Position numbers and translations under genes: made by a program
The notes under the pieces: model-generated
Told to the model about the DNA's origin: nothing
The model's database searches: none
Seen by the model: only the letters and a program-made list of their open reading frames with translations
Assembly (NCBI GenBank): GCA_003566455.1
Contig: PXDF01000112.1
Coordinates: 1 to 48,373 of the forward strand
DNA: 48,373 nt
Direction: 5' to 3'
From: Desulfonatronovibrio sp.
GTDB lineage: Bacteria > Desulfobacterota > Desulfovibrionia > Desulfovibrionales > Desulfonatronovibrionaceae
In this document: positions 19,834 through 28,413 of the stretch, in pieces
Layout of the letters: each line of letters begins with the position of its first letter
Position numbering within the stretch: the first letter of the stretch is position 1

Positions 19834-21321
19834 TCAGGACCTGTTGATTTCCAGCATGGATTCCTGCTTAGGATCAATATTCACCAGAATGGATTTCAGG
19901 GCCTTTTTAACATGAACTCTTCCCTGCTCCAGACCTTTTATTTTACGCATATCTCTGACTCTGGCACAATAAATCAGGGCCTTAAGATCATTTTTTCGAT
20001 AGCTGGCCAAAGCGGCCAGGTTGGCCGCCTCTTCCAGAGATCTCTGGGGGACATCGACCAGTTCATGGGCCCTTTTCAGAATTACATGAGCCCCAGGTCC
20101 GTCCTGAACATGAAACCATAAATCATGGGGATCGGCCTGCCTGCTCAGAAGCTTGTGCCCGGCCTGCCTGTTTCTGGCCCGAAGAATTTTAAATCCATCA
20201 CTGGACCGGAAACATCTCACTTCAGTCTTTGAGCCCTTATTTGAGCCCTGATCGATGGGAACGGATTTTTCTCTCAGTGCTGTATGCTCTGCTGACTGAT
20301 GATCCGAAACATTCTGAATAAGTTTTTGCAGTTCTTTTTCTCTTTTTTCAATAAAGTCCAGACCACGCCTGCCCTTGGCCGCTTTTCGAAAAAAAGTCTG
20401 CATATTTTCCAGAATGGTCTGTCTGGGGTCAAGCTTAATTGTAAGCTCAAGCCCATGGTCATTTCTAAGAAGCAGCTCATTCATCCTGACTCCGGAATCA
20501 AGGATATGCAAATTTGACTTTATCAGGTTGCCCAGTTCTGCCTCCTTAACCATTTGCTTCAGCCTGTCCCTGTCCATGTCAATTCTGGCAAGATTCTTGC
20601 GAAGCCTCTTGATTTCAGAATTAACTGCCTTGGTCTGACCATGAACGTCTGTGATCATTTCATGGACTACTGGCCATCCGTAAGCCTTGGCCGCTTCCAA
20701 CGCGCTTTGATAAGACTGATGCTCTGAAGAATCTTCAGGAAGAAAACAGCCTGGCTTTGTTCTGCCTCTGCTGTCTTTATAGAGATAAAAGCCCTGGATT
20801 ATTCCCTGTTTCAAATCATTGAGGAGGTTTTGGGCTTTTTCCCTGCTCATCTTTGAGATGGCTTTCCGTAGAGGAGGTGTAATTTGAGGATATGTCTTCC
20901 AGATACTCTCATTTAATAAAATTTCACCCAGATCGGGCCAGATTACGGGCGTTTCATAGTCTTGGACCTCGGTTTCTATAAAAACCCCTTCACGGACATC
21001 CAGAATCAGGAATTCCCTGTTCAAAGACAATTCAAAAACCATCTTTCGCCGTGGCCATAAATTTTTGCAGGAGATAATTTTTTGATTTCTGATTCTTTTA
21101 CGCAGCCACATGACCTGGGCCGAGGGTTGAGAGGGATTGGGAGGTTTTTCCCGGGCAAGGAAAAAACCTCCACCTCTTGACGCATGAAAAAAGATGAGAT
21201 TGAGAGAGCCCAAGGAAAAAGTCCATATACCGGAAGAGGGCATGAAAACTTTCTGTATTCGGAGTCCCTTAATTTTCGAATAAAGCTCTTCAACGGCAAA
21301 GCGAAAAAAATTGGCTTCCAT
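19834..21321 (-). CDS. rqcH: NFACT protein, RqcH-like (Rqc2 homolog, formerly fibronectin-binding FbpA)
   Basis: The 495-residue protein matches the bacterial RqcH/NEMF family. It has an N-terminal NFACT-N segment (MEANFFRFAVEELYSKIKGLRIQKV), a long coiled-coil middle (about 200-340) and a C-terminal NFACT-R/DUF814 domain (about 375-490). The last has the signature DPHDLWFHVQDGPGAHVIL and then RSLEEAANLAALAS. In Bacillus, RqcH binds stalled 50S subunits carrying peptidyl-tRNA and adds alanine tails that mark nascent chains for ClpXP. That fits with clpP and clpX lying nearby. It is shorter than Bacillus RqcH (about 570). Enzyme activity is inferred from family, not shown here. Confidence 0.85.
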   Translation of the reverse strand: MEANFFRFAVEELYSKIKGLRIQKVFMPSSGIWTFSLGSLNLIFFHASRGGGFFLAREKPPNPSQPSAQVMWLRKRIRNQKIISCKNLWPRRKMVFELSLNREFLILDVREGVFIETEVQDYETPVIWPDLGEILLNESIWKTYPQITPPLRKAISKMSREKAQNLLNDLKQGIIQGFYLYKDSRGRTKPGCFLPEDSSEHQSYQSALEAAKAYGWPVVHEMITDVHGQTKAVNSEIKRLRKNLARIDMDRDRLKQMVKEAELGNLIKSNLHILDSGVRMNELLLRNDHGLELTIKLDPRQTILENMQTFFRKAAKGRRGLDFIEKREKELQKLIQNVSDHQSAEHTALREKSVPIDQGSNKGSKTEVRCFRSSDGFKILRARNRQAGHKLLSRQADPHDLWFHVQDGPGAHVILKRAHELVDVPQRSLEEAANLAALASYRKNDLKALIYCARVRDMRKIKGLEQGRVHVKKALKSILVNIDPKQESMLEINRS

Positions 21322-21467
21322 ATTTTTACCACAAAAAAATGTGCAATCAGAATCGGCTGCTTTGATATGGATCAGACTCTGGTAAAAAAAGGCGCCAACC
21401 AGAAATTTGGCTCAGAAATATCTTAGGGATCTTCTTTAAAACCAAAATCTTGGGATAGAGAGGGAAA

Positions 21468-21830
21468 TCACTCTCCCTGCATTGCTTCTGCCTGTTCCTG
21501 CTTGCTTTTGCACTTGATGCAAAGGGTGGTCACAGGCCTGGCCTTAAGCCTTGCGATGGAAATATCTTCTCCACAATCATCACAAATTCCAAAACTGCCT
21601 TCTTCTATTCGATCCAGGGCCTGGTCGATCTTCTGGATAAGCTTGCGGTCCCTGTCTCTTAAACGAAGAATGAAAGCCCTGTCAGATTCAGCAGAAGCCC
21701 TGTCTGCCGGGTCAGCATAAATCTCCCGGTCTTCAGTCATATCTTCAATGGTATTTTCACCTTTTTGCTGAATATCCTCGCGCATTTTTTTAAGCAGATC
21801 TCTGAAGTATTCGATATCTGAATTGTTCAT
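21468..21830 (-). CDS. dksA: DksA/TraR-family C4 zinc finger protein
   Basis: The 120-residue protein has a DksA-type coiled-coil N-terminus (about 1-80) and a four-cysteine zinc finger (Cys83, Cys86, Cys104, Cys107 in CDDC and CIKC). DksA binds in the RNA polymerase secondary channel and acts with ppGpp on ribosomal and stress promoters. The coiled-coil tip has DPADRASAESD at 40-50, which carries the acidic residues and alanine typical of DksA tips. I chose the ATG at 21828-21830 since GGGGGA lies just upstream, rather than the longer frame. It is shorter than E. coli DksA (151). The gene is divergent from the DUF364 gene. Confidence 0.85.
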   Translation of the reverse strand: MNNSDIEYFRDLLKKMREDIQQKGENTIEDMTEDREIYADPADRASAESDRAFILRLRDRDRKLIQKIDQALDRIEEGSFGICDDCGEDISIARLKARPVTTLCIKCKSKQEQAEAMQGE

Positions 21831-22014
21831 AGAAATATCCCCCTTCTTCATAAAAAGTAAACAAATTAAAACAAAATTCAGCAATTGTAAAGACAGCAGC
21901 AGGCTTTTGAGAAAACTTTATGTGTTGTCTTGAGTCTTGAAAATGAATAAATAAAAGGCATCTGATCTCATTAAAAGAAACTCTTTTTTCAAAACCCCAA
22001 CGGAAAATATCAGA

Positions 22015-22749
22015 ATGATCATAACCCAGTCCAGTATTATTGAAGCCATAATTGAGGAAGCCCTTGGCAAACCAGACCTTGGAGTTATGAGCACCTGTTG
22101 TGGAGCCCATATGGTTGCGGTCAGGAATGAGTCAGGCGCTGGACTGTGTTCCAGACCGCCCGGGTCCTGTCTTAACCACAACTTTGAACCTGAACCTGCT
22201 GCTTCTGTTCACGGATTGATCAATAACCTGAATTACCAGAATACAATCAATGCTTCCTGGGGACTTGCAGCCATAAATTCTTTATTGAACCGGGAAATTC
22301 CTGGCATTGAAATCAAAGTTCAGGAACTTATTTTCTCCCTGGGAAAAAACAAAAATGTGGCAATAATCGGCCACTTTCCCTTTGTTGAAAAAATAGGCGA
22401 TAATTTCAAAAATTTCTGGGTACTGGAGTTTTCACCCAGAGAAAAAGACTTTCCTGAAAAAATGAAAACCTACATCCTGCCCAGGGCTGATCTTGTGGCC
22501 ATTACCGCAACCTCTCTGCTCAACAACACCCTGGGCGAAATCATGAACCTGGCCCGGAAAAACGCGGTTAAGATTCTGCTGGGGCCTAGCACGCCCATGG
22601 CCACCTGCCTGCTGAACATGGGAATAGATTATCTGGGAGGAACTCTGGTCAATGACCATGTCCAGGCTTTTGCCGGCATACAAAAGGGCCTGCCCTTCAG
22701 AAAGCTTGATGGGGTAACTTATACCGTGACAGGTAAAGAATATTTATGA
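22015..22749 (+). CDS. DUF364 / DUF4213 protein (putative heavy-metal chelation family)
   Basis: The 244-residue protein has an N-terminal DUF4213-like region and a C-terminal Rossmann-like DUF364 domain. The recognisable segments are VAIIGHFPFVEKI, LPRADLVAITATSLLNNTLGEI and ILLGPSTPMATCLLNMGIDYLGGTLV. Family members are annotated as putative heavy-metal chelation proteins and occur near metal or cofactor genes in anaerobes; no reaction has been established that I know of. Cysteines cluster at 28-29 (STCCGAH), 45 and 52. The ribosome site is weak. It starts 184 bases from the divergent dksA start. Confidence 0.72.
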   Translation: MIITQSSIIEAIIEEALGKPDLGVMSTCCGAHMVAVRNESGAGLCSRPPGSCLNHNFEPEPAASVHGLINNLNYQNTINASWGLAAINSLLNREIPGIEIKVQELIFSLGKNKNVAIIGHFPFVEKIGDNFKNFWVLEFSPREKDFPEKMKTYILPRADLVAITATSLLNNTLGEIMNLARKNAVKILLGPSTPMATCLLNMGIDYLGGTLVNDHVQAFAGIQKGLPFRKLDGVTYTVTGKEYL

Positions 22750-22814
22750 AGTAAAACCGAAAACTGACAAGATATTGATTGAAACTTGCCCGCTGAGTCC
22801 AAAACAATTTATTC

Positions 22815-22843
22815 TTGACACTTTTTCAGCTCTGCCTTAACAA
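22815..22843 (+). promoter_or_regulatory. Promoter of the tRNA-Gly/Cys/Gly cluster
   Basis: TTGACA (22815-22820) is followed after 17 bases by TAACAA (22838-22843). The tRNA-Gly 5' end is 15 bases further on, which is normal for a stable-RNA promoter. The -35 is perfect and the -10 is weak. Confidence 0.5.
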
Positions 22844-22857
22844 TCCTTTTCTCTGAT

Positions 22858-22932
<75 letters not shown>

Positions 22933-22941
22933 GGCATATCA

Positions 22942-23016
22942 GGCGGCATAGCCAAGTGGTAAGGCAGCGGTCTGCAAAACCGCCATTCTCCGGTTCAAAT
23001 CCGGATGCCGCCTCCA
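22942..23016 (+). tRNA. tRNA-Cys (anticodon GCA)
   Basis: GGCGGCA pairs with TGCCGCC, then T and an encoded CCA at 23014-23016. The GCGGT/ACCGC stem closes loop CTGCAAA with anticodon GCA at 22974-22976. It lies 9 bases after tRNA-Gly copy 1 and 8 bases before copy 2. Confidence 0.97.
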
Positions 23017-23023
23017 TAACTCC

Positions 23024-23101
<78 letters not shown>

Positions 23102-23217
23102 GCAATAACCAGTGAATATGATCCATCTGATTGACTTTTCTTGTTGCTCAGCTGTTACCCGGAAATTTTACGCTCTTGCCCAGGAGCCGCACACATTTTA
23201 TTTCTTCAGAGGATGTC

Positions 23218-23952
23218 ATGTTGGAAACTTCTCAGGTTCTTCTTGATAATGACCTTGATAACTTATTAGATATAATCTCCAGAAAATATGAGGTCGCTTT
23301 CGAGGACGTCATCGTGGGCAAGCATCGACTGCAAATCCTGCAGATTGTTGACCTGGAAAAATATATCGATGACCTCATTGAAGAACCCAGGGAAAGGATC
23401 GAGCTGCCTTTCTGGGCCAAAATCTGGCCGGCCTCCATACTGTTGAGTTATTATCTGACTTCACCTGCACTTGATCAGAAAATGGACAAAATTATTGAAT
23501 TAGGCTGCGGGATAGGTCTGGCTGGACTTTTTTCCGCTTCCAGGGGCTTTAATGTCATTCTTTCCGACTATAACCTGGATGCCCTGATATTCTCCAAAAT
23601 CAACATTTTGAAAAATAACCTTCAGGACAGAGCCAGTGTTCTCCAGATAGACTTTACCCGGGACAGGCTGCCGCAACGATTTGATTATATAATTGGTTCT
23701 GAAATCTTAAATCAGGAAAGCAGCTACCGGGGTCTGATAAAATTTCTTCTTTACCATTTAAAAGCCAGCCCTTCCTCAGAGGTTGTCCTGGCGGCTGACT
23801 ACAGAAGGCAGGCCAAAAAATTCTTTCAGTTTGCTGAAACAGAATTTCACATTGATCAGAAAAACATCGGTTACAAGGGACAGGACGGCCAGCCAGGCGA
23901 TCAGGAAAAATTTCTTTGCGCCATCTACAGGATGAGAGCCAGAAAAACATGA
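23218..23952 (+). CDS. Class I SAM-dependent methyltransferase (lysine-methyltransferase-like)
   Basis: The 244-residue protein has a Rossmann methyltransferase core. Motif I is ELGCGIGLAGL (94-104), and acidic motif II is in VILSDYNLDAL. The motif FWAKIWPASILLSYYL before motif I, and the overall plan, resemble the METTL21/PF10294 protein-lysine methyltransferase type. I chose the ATG at 23218-23220 with an AGAGGA site. The last four bases (ATGA) overlap the YcaO start, so the two genes are translationally coupled, which implies a shared process. Three tRNA genes lie directly upstream. The methyl acceptor cannot be told; a protein or peptide substrate is the best guess. Confidence 0.78.
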   Translation: MLETSQVLLDNDLDNLLDIISRKYEVAFEDVIVGKHRLQILQIVDLEKYIDDLIEEPRERIELPFWAKIWPASILLSYYLTSPALDQKMDKIIELGCGIGLAGLFSASRGFNVILSDYNLDALIFSKINILKNNLQDRASVLQIDFTRDRLPQRFDYIIGSEILNQESSYRGLIKFLLYHLKASPSSEVVLAADYRRQAKKFFQFAETEFHIDQKNIGYKGQDGQPGDQEKFLCAIYRMRARKT

Positions 23953-25676
23953 TCACAATTGGCCAGTCCCTTAAAAGGTACACCACTGACGCTGACAAGG
24001 CCGTAAGCCCGGAAGAAACCGTGGCCAGAGTGACCAGAGCATTTAACAAGCATGGAAATGCCATTTTAAAAGGCCTGAAGCGTATTGACACTGGAAGGCT
24101 CGGAATCCCTGTCTACTTCAGTTATTATGGTTCAAAGGCCAAAGATGCGGGTGTTTTAAAGCGCCAGCAGATGGGCAAAGGCGCCTCACAGATCCAGGCT
24201 CAGTGTTCAGCATTGATGGAACTTGCTGAAAGGTACTCGTATTTCGGCTTTATAAACAATCCTGTCAATTTTTTAAATCTTGAATGGAAGGATGCAAGGT
24301 CAAGGTGGGGGGATAAACTCATCCCCACAAAGGAAATCATCAAGTCCGTTGAAGAGGATATAACTGCTGAACAGGCCGAAAATGTGCTGAATCTTGTAAC
24401 CTGGAGTTTCACAACGGCAACCTGCATATCTTTAAGGCGCGAAGAATATGTTCCCCTGGTCTGGTTTAAAAAACTTAATGAATTCAATGGCAGCAGCGCC
24501 GGCAACACATTTGAGGAATCCATCCTCCAGGGAGCCTGTGAACTGGTGGAAAGACATACCAACGCCATCCTGGACAGAGAACGCCCTGTTACGCCGACTA
24601 TTGACCCTGATTCCATAACCCACCCGATTCTGAAAAATCTTTTATCCAGATTCACCAGTCACGGCATAAAAGTCTGGCTCAAAGACCTTACCTTCGGTTT
24701 TCCCGTTCCCACAGTTGGAGCCATTGCCTACGACCCAAGCACATTTCCTCAGCTGAGTGAAATTGTTTTCGCCGCAGGGACCTCTACTGATCCTGATAAG
24801 GCCTCCATTCGCGCCTTGACTGAAGTTGCCCAGCTGGCCGGAGATTTTCATTCCGGAAGCAATTACGAGGCATCCGGCCTGCCCAAGTTTGCTTCATTAA
24901 ACGAAATCCAATGGTTGACCAGAGGAGATCTCGTAAACATCTCGACTCTGCCGGACATTTCCCATCAGGATATGGGACAGGAGCTTGCAAACCTCTGCCG
25001 TGGCCTTTCGAGCATGGGATACTCCCTGTACTCTGTTTCAACAAAACATCCCGACCTGGAAGTACCGACTAATTATAATTTTGTACCAGGTTTCCTGTTT
25101 AGGGAGAGAACCCCTCACTCCAGTATTGGCATGATTGTTGGGCGGATTCTGGCTGAGGAAGCCGACATTTCCACAGCCAGAGACAAACTTGAGCAACTGG
25201 AGTATATATACCCCGATGCCTTCTATATTCCTTTCTTTAAGGGATTGCTGTTTTTGCGCATGAACAATCCTGATCCGGCCCTGAAGCATTTTCTGAGAGG
25301 TGAAAAAGTTCAGCCAGACAGTGAATCATTGGCCCTGAATACATTTTATTGCGCGTATACATTATCTCTAATGGACCGCTGGCAGGAAAGCCTGCCTTTT
25401 CTGGATAGAGCCGTGGACCTGGACCCCCTGGTCAAAGAATATTTTAATCTTCGGGGAGTAGCTTTCTATAAGCAGAAACAGTATGAAAAAGCAGCCCTGG
25501 ACTTTCAAAAAGCCCTGGAACTAGACAGCGGTTCAGCCACTGATATGGCCAATCTTGGACTATGCTACCAAAAGACCGGCCGGAAAATAGCCGCTGCAGA
25601 GATGCTTTCCAGGTCCCTGGAGCTTGATCCGTCCCTTGACTACGCAAAAAAAAGTCTTGATGAAATCAGTTTGTGA
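23949..25676 (+). CDS. YcaO-domain protein with C-terminal TPR repeats
   Basis: YcaO enzymes use ATP to activate amide backbones, making azolines or thioamides, or act as partners in beta-methylthiolation. The N-terminal half (about 60-380) carries the glutamate/arginine ATP-site motifs CSALMELAERYS and GACELVERH, plus ALTEVAQLAGDF. The C-terminal part (about 400-575) has helical TPR units, the clearest being YFNLRGVAFYKQKQYEKAAL and ATDMANLGLCYQKTGR. The product is 575 residues from the ATG at 23949, which overlaps the methyltransferase stop by 4 bases. The proline-rich PxPxP tail of azoline-forming YcaOs is not seen. dsrC follows 173 bases downstream. The substrate is unknown, and no precursor peptide is apparent. 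Confidence 0.85.
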   Translation: MITIGQSLKRYTTDADKAVSPEETVARVTRAFNKHGNAILKGLKRIDTGRLGIPVYFSYYGSKAKDAGVLKRQQMGKGASQIQAQCSALMELAERYSYFGFINNPVNFLNLEWKDARSRWGDKLIPTKEIIKSVEEDITAEQAENVLNLVTWSFTTATCISLRREEYVPLVWFKKLNEFNGSSAGNTFEESILQGACELVERHTNAILDRERPVTPTIDPDSITHPILKNLLSRFTSHGIKVWLKDLTFGFPVPTVGAIAYDPSTFPQLSEIVFAAGTSTDPDKASIRALTEVAQLAGDFHSGSNYEASGLPKFASLNEIQWLTRGDLVNISTLPDISHQDMGQELANLCRGLSSMGYSLYSVSTKHPDLEVPTNYNFVPGFLFRERTPHSSIGMIVGRILAEEADISTARDKLEQLEYIYPDAFYIPFFKGLLFLRMNNPDPALKHFLRGEKVQPDSESLALNTFYCAYTLSLMDRWQESLPFLDRAVDLDPLVKEYFNLRGVAFYKQKQYEKAALDFQKALELDSGSATDMANLGLCYQKTGRKIAAAEMLSRSLELDPSLDYAKKSLDEISL

Positions 25677-25706
25677 ATATAAAATCAATTATTACCAATA
25701 AAGGCA

Positions 25707-25735
25707 TTGACAAAAAAGCATTATGGATTTTAAAT
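25707..25735 (+). promoter_or_regulatory. Candidate dsrC promoter
   Basis: TTGACA at 25707-25712, a 17-base spacer, then TTAAAT (4 of 6 with the -10 consensus) at 25730-25735. It lies about 115 bases before the dsrC start, in AT-rich DNA. A CAAATGC/GCATTTG hairpin with a 5-base loop lies downstream at 25779-25797. Confidence 0.5.
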
Positions 25736-25778
25736 AGAATTTGTTTTGTTTAACGAAACTAGAATACTTTTCATGAAT

Positions 25779-25797
25779 CAAATGCACTTTGCATTTG
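25779..25797 (+). repeat. Hairpin in the dsrC leader
   Basis: CAAATGC (25779-25785) and GCATTTG (25791-25797) form a 7-bp perfect stem around ACTTT. It lies between the candidate promoter and the AGGAGGTAATT ribosome site, and may stabilise the transcript or be an operator half-pair. Confidence 0.45.
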
Positions 25798-25849
25798 ACG
25801 CTGACAAGGTCGGCGATTTTTCTGAAAATCAATTAAGGAGGTAATTAGT

Positions 25850-26167
25850 ATGGCACTTGTGGAATTTCAGGGGAAACAATTTGAGGTTGATGAAGATGGT
25901 TTCCTGCAAAAGTTTGAGGACTGGAGCCCTGAATGGGTGGAGTTTGTAAAAGAATCCGAAGGAATCAAGGAAATGACTGATGAGCACCGCAAGGTGATTG
26001 ATTTTCTGCAGGATTACTACAAAAAGAATGGTATCGCACCCATGGTTCGTATCCTTTCCAAGGTAACCGGATTCAAACTCAAACATATCTATGAGTTGTT
26101 CCCCTCCGGACCGGGTAAGGGAGCATGTAAAATGGCCGGCCTCCCGAAGCCAACCGGATGCGTCTAA
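25850..26167 (+). CDS. dsrC: Sulfur carrier DsrC (TusE/DsrC family)
   Basis: DsrC is a small cytosolic protein whose two C-terminal cysteines form the trisulfide product of dissimilatory sulfite reductase DsrAB, which is then reduced by DsrMKJOP. The 105-residue product shows the family core (EFQGKQFEVDEDGFLQKF...WSPEWVEF) and the flexible tail GPGKGACKMAGLPKPTGCV. Both conserved cysteines are present, Cys93 and Cys104, with the usual 11-residue spacing and penultimate Cys. That makes it a true DsrC rather than a TusE-like paralog with one cysteine. The AAGGAGGTAATT ribosome site is near ideal. A strong terminator follows, so it is expressed alone from its own promoter. Confidence 0.97.
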   Translation: MALVEFQGKQFEVDEDGFLQKFEDWSPEWVEFVKESEGIKEMTDEHRKVIDFLQDYYKKNGIAPMVRILSKVTGFKLKHIYELFPSGPGKGACKMAGLPKPTGCV

Positions 26168-26189
26168 TCAAATCCAGTATTTCATGCAT

Positions 26190-26220
26190 AAAAAAGCGGG
26201 CCGCAAGGTCCGCTTTTTTA
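26190..26220 (+). terminator. Intrinsic terminator of dsrC
   Basis: AAAAAGCGGGCC and GGTCCGCTTTTT form a stem of about 12 pairs (one G-U) around a GCAA tetraloop, followed by T residues to about 26219. It is 23 bases after the dsrC stop. GCAA is a stable GNRA loop. Confidence 0.93.
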
Positions 26221-26293
26221 TTGATCTTTAATAAAATAACCGCATAAATTTATTAAAATATTCCTTAAACCTCAAAAAACGCGGGTAATTCGG

Positions 26294-26653
26294 ATGGACA
26301 TCTCCAAAACTATTGAGGCCCTTAAACAGGAGCCTGGTTTTTGTGAAAATGTGGGCATGCTTCTGATTCATAACGGGGTAGTCCGCGCCTGGTCTAGAAA
26401 AGACGGTTCCAGGGTTTCCAGAATTGAAGTAACACCTGACTATGAAAGGATTGAGGAAATCAGGCAGAACTTTGAAAAAAGACCAGGCATCTTCAGGATA
26501 GTTGTTCAGGCCAGGGAGGGGATTCTCAAGCCCGGTGACGACCTGCTGTTTATAATCGTAGCCGGAGACATTCGCGAAAATGTCAAGCCGGTTCTTTCCG
26601 ACATCCTGGACGCCGTCAAAAGTCAAGCCGTCAGCAAAAAGGAAATGGGCTAG
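26294..26653 (+). CDS. MoaE-like molybdopterin synthase large-subunit homolog, short
   Basis: The 119-residue protein resembles MoaE, the catalytic subunit of molybdopterin synthase, which adds sulfur to precursor Z (cPMP). The matching stretches are VGMLLIHNGVVRAWSR near the N-terminus and the core KRPGIFRIVVQAREGILKPGDDLLFIIVAG. It is shorter than E. coli MoaE (150). The C-terminus retains several lysines (AVKSQAVSKKEMG) where MoaE has its catalytic lysines, but the family tryptophan in PxWK is absent. The ribosome site is weak. moaA lies about 9 kb away. Molybdoenzymes and tungstoenzymes are plentiful in sulfate reducers. It could be an atypical paralog, not the main synthase. Confidence 0.7.
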   Translation: MDISKTIEALKQEPGFCENVGMLLIHNGVVRAWSRKDGSRVSRIEVTPDYERIEEIRQNFEKRPGIFRIVVQAREGILKPGDDLLFIIVAGDIRENVKPVLSDILDAVKSQAVSKKEMG

Positions 26654-26714
26654 TCAATGATTTTTCAATTTCAACAACCTGAATATTCGCTAGTCATCTG
26701 ATTCACCGGCCCTT

Positions 26715-27530
26715 CTATATTCTGCCTTCAAGGAGCTCTCTGACCCTCATGGCCTCAACTTGTCGGCCCCTTTTGAGACATCCCCTGAAATATATCCCGG
26801 CCTTTTTCAAGAGAACCCTTTGCAGCATTATTTTTTTGTCACCGCTCAGGCGGTGATTCTTCTCCAGCTCCAGGAGAGAATATATCCGAAAAAGATCAAG
26901 ACCGATTATTTTTCCGGACAACTGATCAGGGTGTCCTCCGGTTTTGACGGTCAGGGCTCCGGGCAGAAGAGCCACAGGATATTCAAGGCTTATTCTGAGC
27001 CAAAGATCATAGTCCTCGCAGGCCATAAGATTTTCATTAAATAAATATCCCTGATGAAACAGGTTCTTTTCCATTAAAACGCAGGAAGGGCTGACCAGGC
27101 AAAGCTCTAGTGATTTTTCAAAAATCCAGCCAGATGGCTTTTCATGCTTGTCCATGGGGTTTACCCTTTTCCCGTTTCTTATCCATATTTCCTGAGTCTG
27201 GGAAATACTGAAGCCACCATCCAGCATAAACCTGAGCTGATGCTCAAGTTTTTCCGGAAGCCAGTAATCATCAGAATCCAAAAAAGCGATGTATTGCCCT
27301 GAAGCCTTCTTCATCCCCAGATTTCTGGCTGATGAAACCCCTTTGTTTTTCTGATGATAATAGGTTAATCTTTTGTCCTTGAAAGACTGCACTATTTGCC
27401 GGGTTTCATCAGCGGAACCATCGTCCACAATGATCAATTCCGTTTCTTTGAAGCTTTGGGCCAGCACGGATGACACAGCCCTTCCCAGGACAGCGGCCCT
27501 GTTGTGTGTTGGAATGATTACTGATATCAT
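26715..27530 (-). CDS. Family 2 glycosyltransferase
   Basis: The 271-residue protein is a GT-A fold family 2 glycosyltransferase. It begins with the nucleotide-sugar binding strand ISVIIPTHNRAAVLGRAV. The DDGS motif is at residues 36-39, and the metal-binding DSDD is in YIAFLDSDDYW near residue 90. A later CEDYDLWLRISL segment contains the likely catalytic ED. No membrane helices are seen, so it is probably cytosolic or peripheral. The sugar and acceptor are unknown. It stands alone, converging on the MoaE-like gene, so it is not part of a recognisable polysaccharide cluster in this window. Confidence 0.88.
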   Translation of the reverse strand: MISVIIPTHNRAAVLGRAVSSVLAQSFKETELIIVDDGSADETRQIVQSFKDKRLTYYHQKNKGVSSARNLGMKKASGQYIAFLDSDDYWLPEKLEHQLRFMLDGGFSISQTQEIWIRNGKRVNPMDKHEKPSGWIFEKSLELCLVSPSCVLMEKNLFHQGYLFNENLMACEDYDLWLRISLEYPVALLPGALTVKTGGHPDQLSGKIIGLDLFRIYSLLELEKNHRLSGDKKIMLQRVLLKKAGIYFRGCLKRGRQVEAMRVRELLEGRI

Positions 27531-27675
27531 TGTTAACTTCTGTGGTTCCTCGACACCTGGAAATGATTTTTAAAATGCCTGTTAACCAGTTTTTTGACAG
27601 ATCAGCCCCTTGGCATAATAGATAAAAACCAGTTTAAAGGCCAGCGCCGGCACGGCAGCCGACTACTTACGGATA

Positions 27676-28413
27676 ATGAAATATTCAGACCATGTCCGAT
27701 CCTACAGAAAGCTCTGCGGCCCGGCCCGTGGAGAACTATCATATCAGGTGGTCCTGGAGCAGAGCGATCTATATATAATCAGCGCGCAAGACCTGAGATT
27801 CCCTGTTCTGGACAGACTGAGCCTGGTGCGCAGGGAAATCAAGGGGTATATCCTGCTGCATCCGGAATTCGCTTCATCCCTTGTGCCGGTGGCAATCAGG
27901 GAAAACTCGCCTGAAATCGTCAGGAAAATGGCCCGGGCGGCCAGTTTATTCGGAGTTGGGCCCATGGCTGCTGTTGCCGGTGCCATATCTCAGGATATAG
28001 CTGACCATGCAAGCAGAATCAGCCCTGACTTCCTGGTGGAAAACGGAGGGGATATATACATTCATTCCAGATTTGACAGGGTTGTGGGCTTGCTTCCTCA
28101 TCCACAGGAGCCTGTTGCACTGGGCATAAAAATATATAAAGAGGAGACCCCTTGCGCTATCTGTTCGTCATACTCGACCATCGGACATTCCCTGAGCCTG
28201 GGACGAGGCGATCTTGTGACTGTCAGGGCCGGTTCCGGAGCCGTAGCTGACGCCGCAGCCACTGCTCTTTGCAATATGCTCCAATCCAGAAAATCTTTGA
28301 CCCGGATCAACAGGATGAGACCGCATCTGGAAAAAAAGGGTATTACCGGAGTTCTGGCCCAGATGGGAGAAGATTTGATGGTATGGGGTAATATGGAATT
28401 GACAACGATCTAA
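27676..28413 (+). CDS. UPF0280 family protein (ApbE-related fold)
   Basis: The 245-residue protein belongs to UPF0280, a family often co-annotated with thiamine or ApbE-like flavin transfer proteins. Recognisable segments are AASLFGVGPMAAVAGAISQDIADHA, FLVENGGDIYIHS (the ApbE-like NGGDI) and SSYSTIGHSLSLGRGDLVTVRAGSGAVADAAATALCN. The ApbE DxG[T/S]A region is changed. No reaction is known. The 3' end overlaps the convergent dnaA stop by 3 bases (28410-28413), so the two transcripts run into each other. The start ATG has only a weak GGA site. Confidence 0.82.
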   Translation: MKYSDHVRSYRKLCGPARGELSYQVVLEQSDLYIISAQDLRFPVLDRLSLVRREIKGYILLHPEFASSLVPVAIRENSPEIVRKMARAASLFGVGPMAAVAGAISQDIADHASRISPDFLVENGGDIYIHSRFDRVVGLLPHPQEPVALGIKIYKEETPCAICSSYSTIGHSLSLGRGDLVTVRAGSGAVADAAATALCNMLQSRKSLTRINRMRPHLEKKGITGVLAQMGEDLMVWGNMELTTI

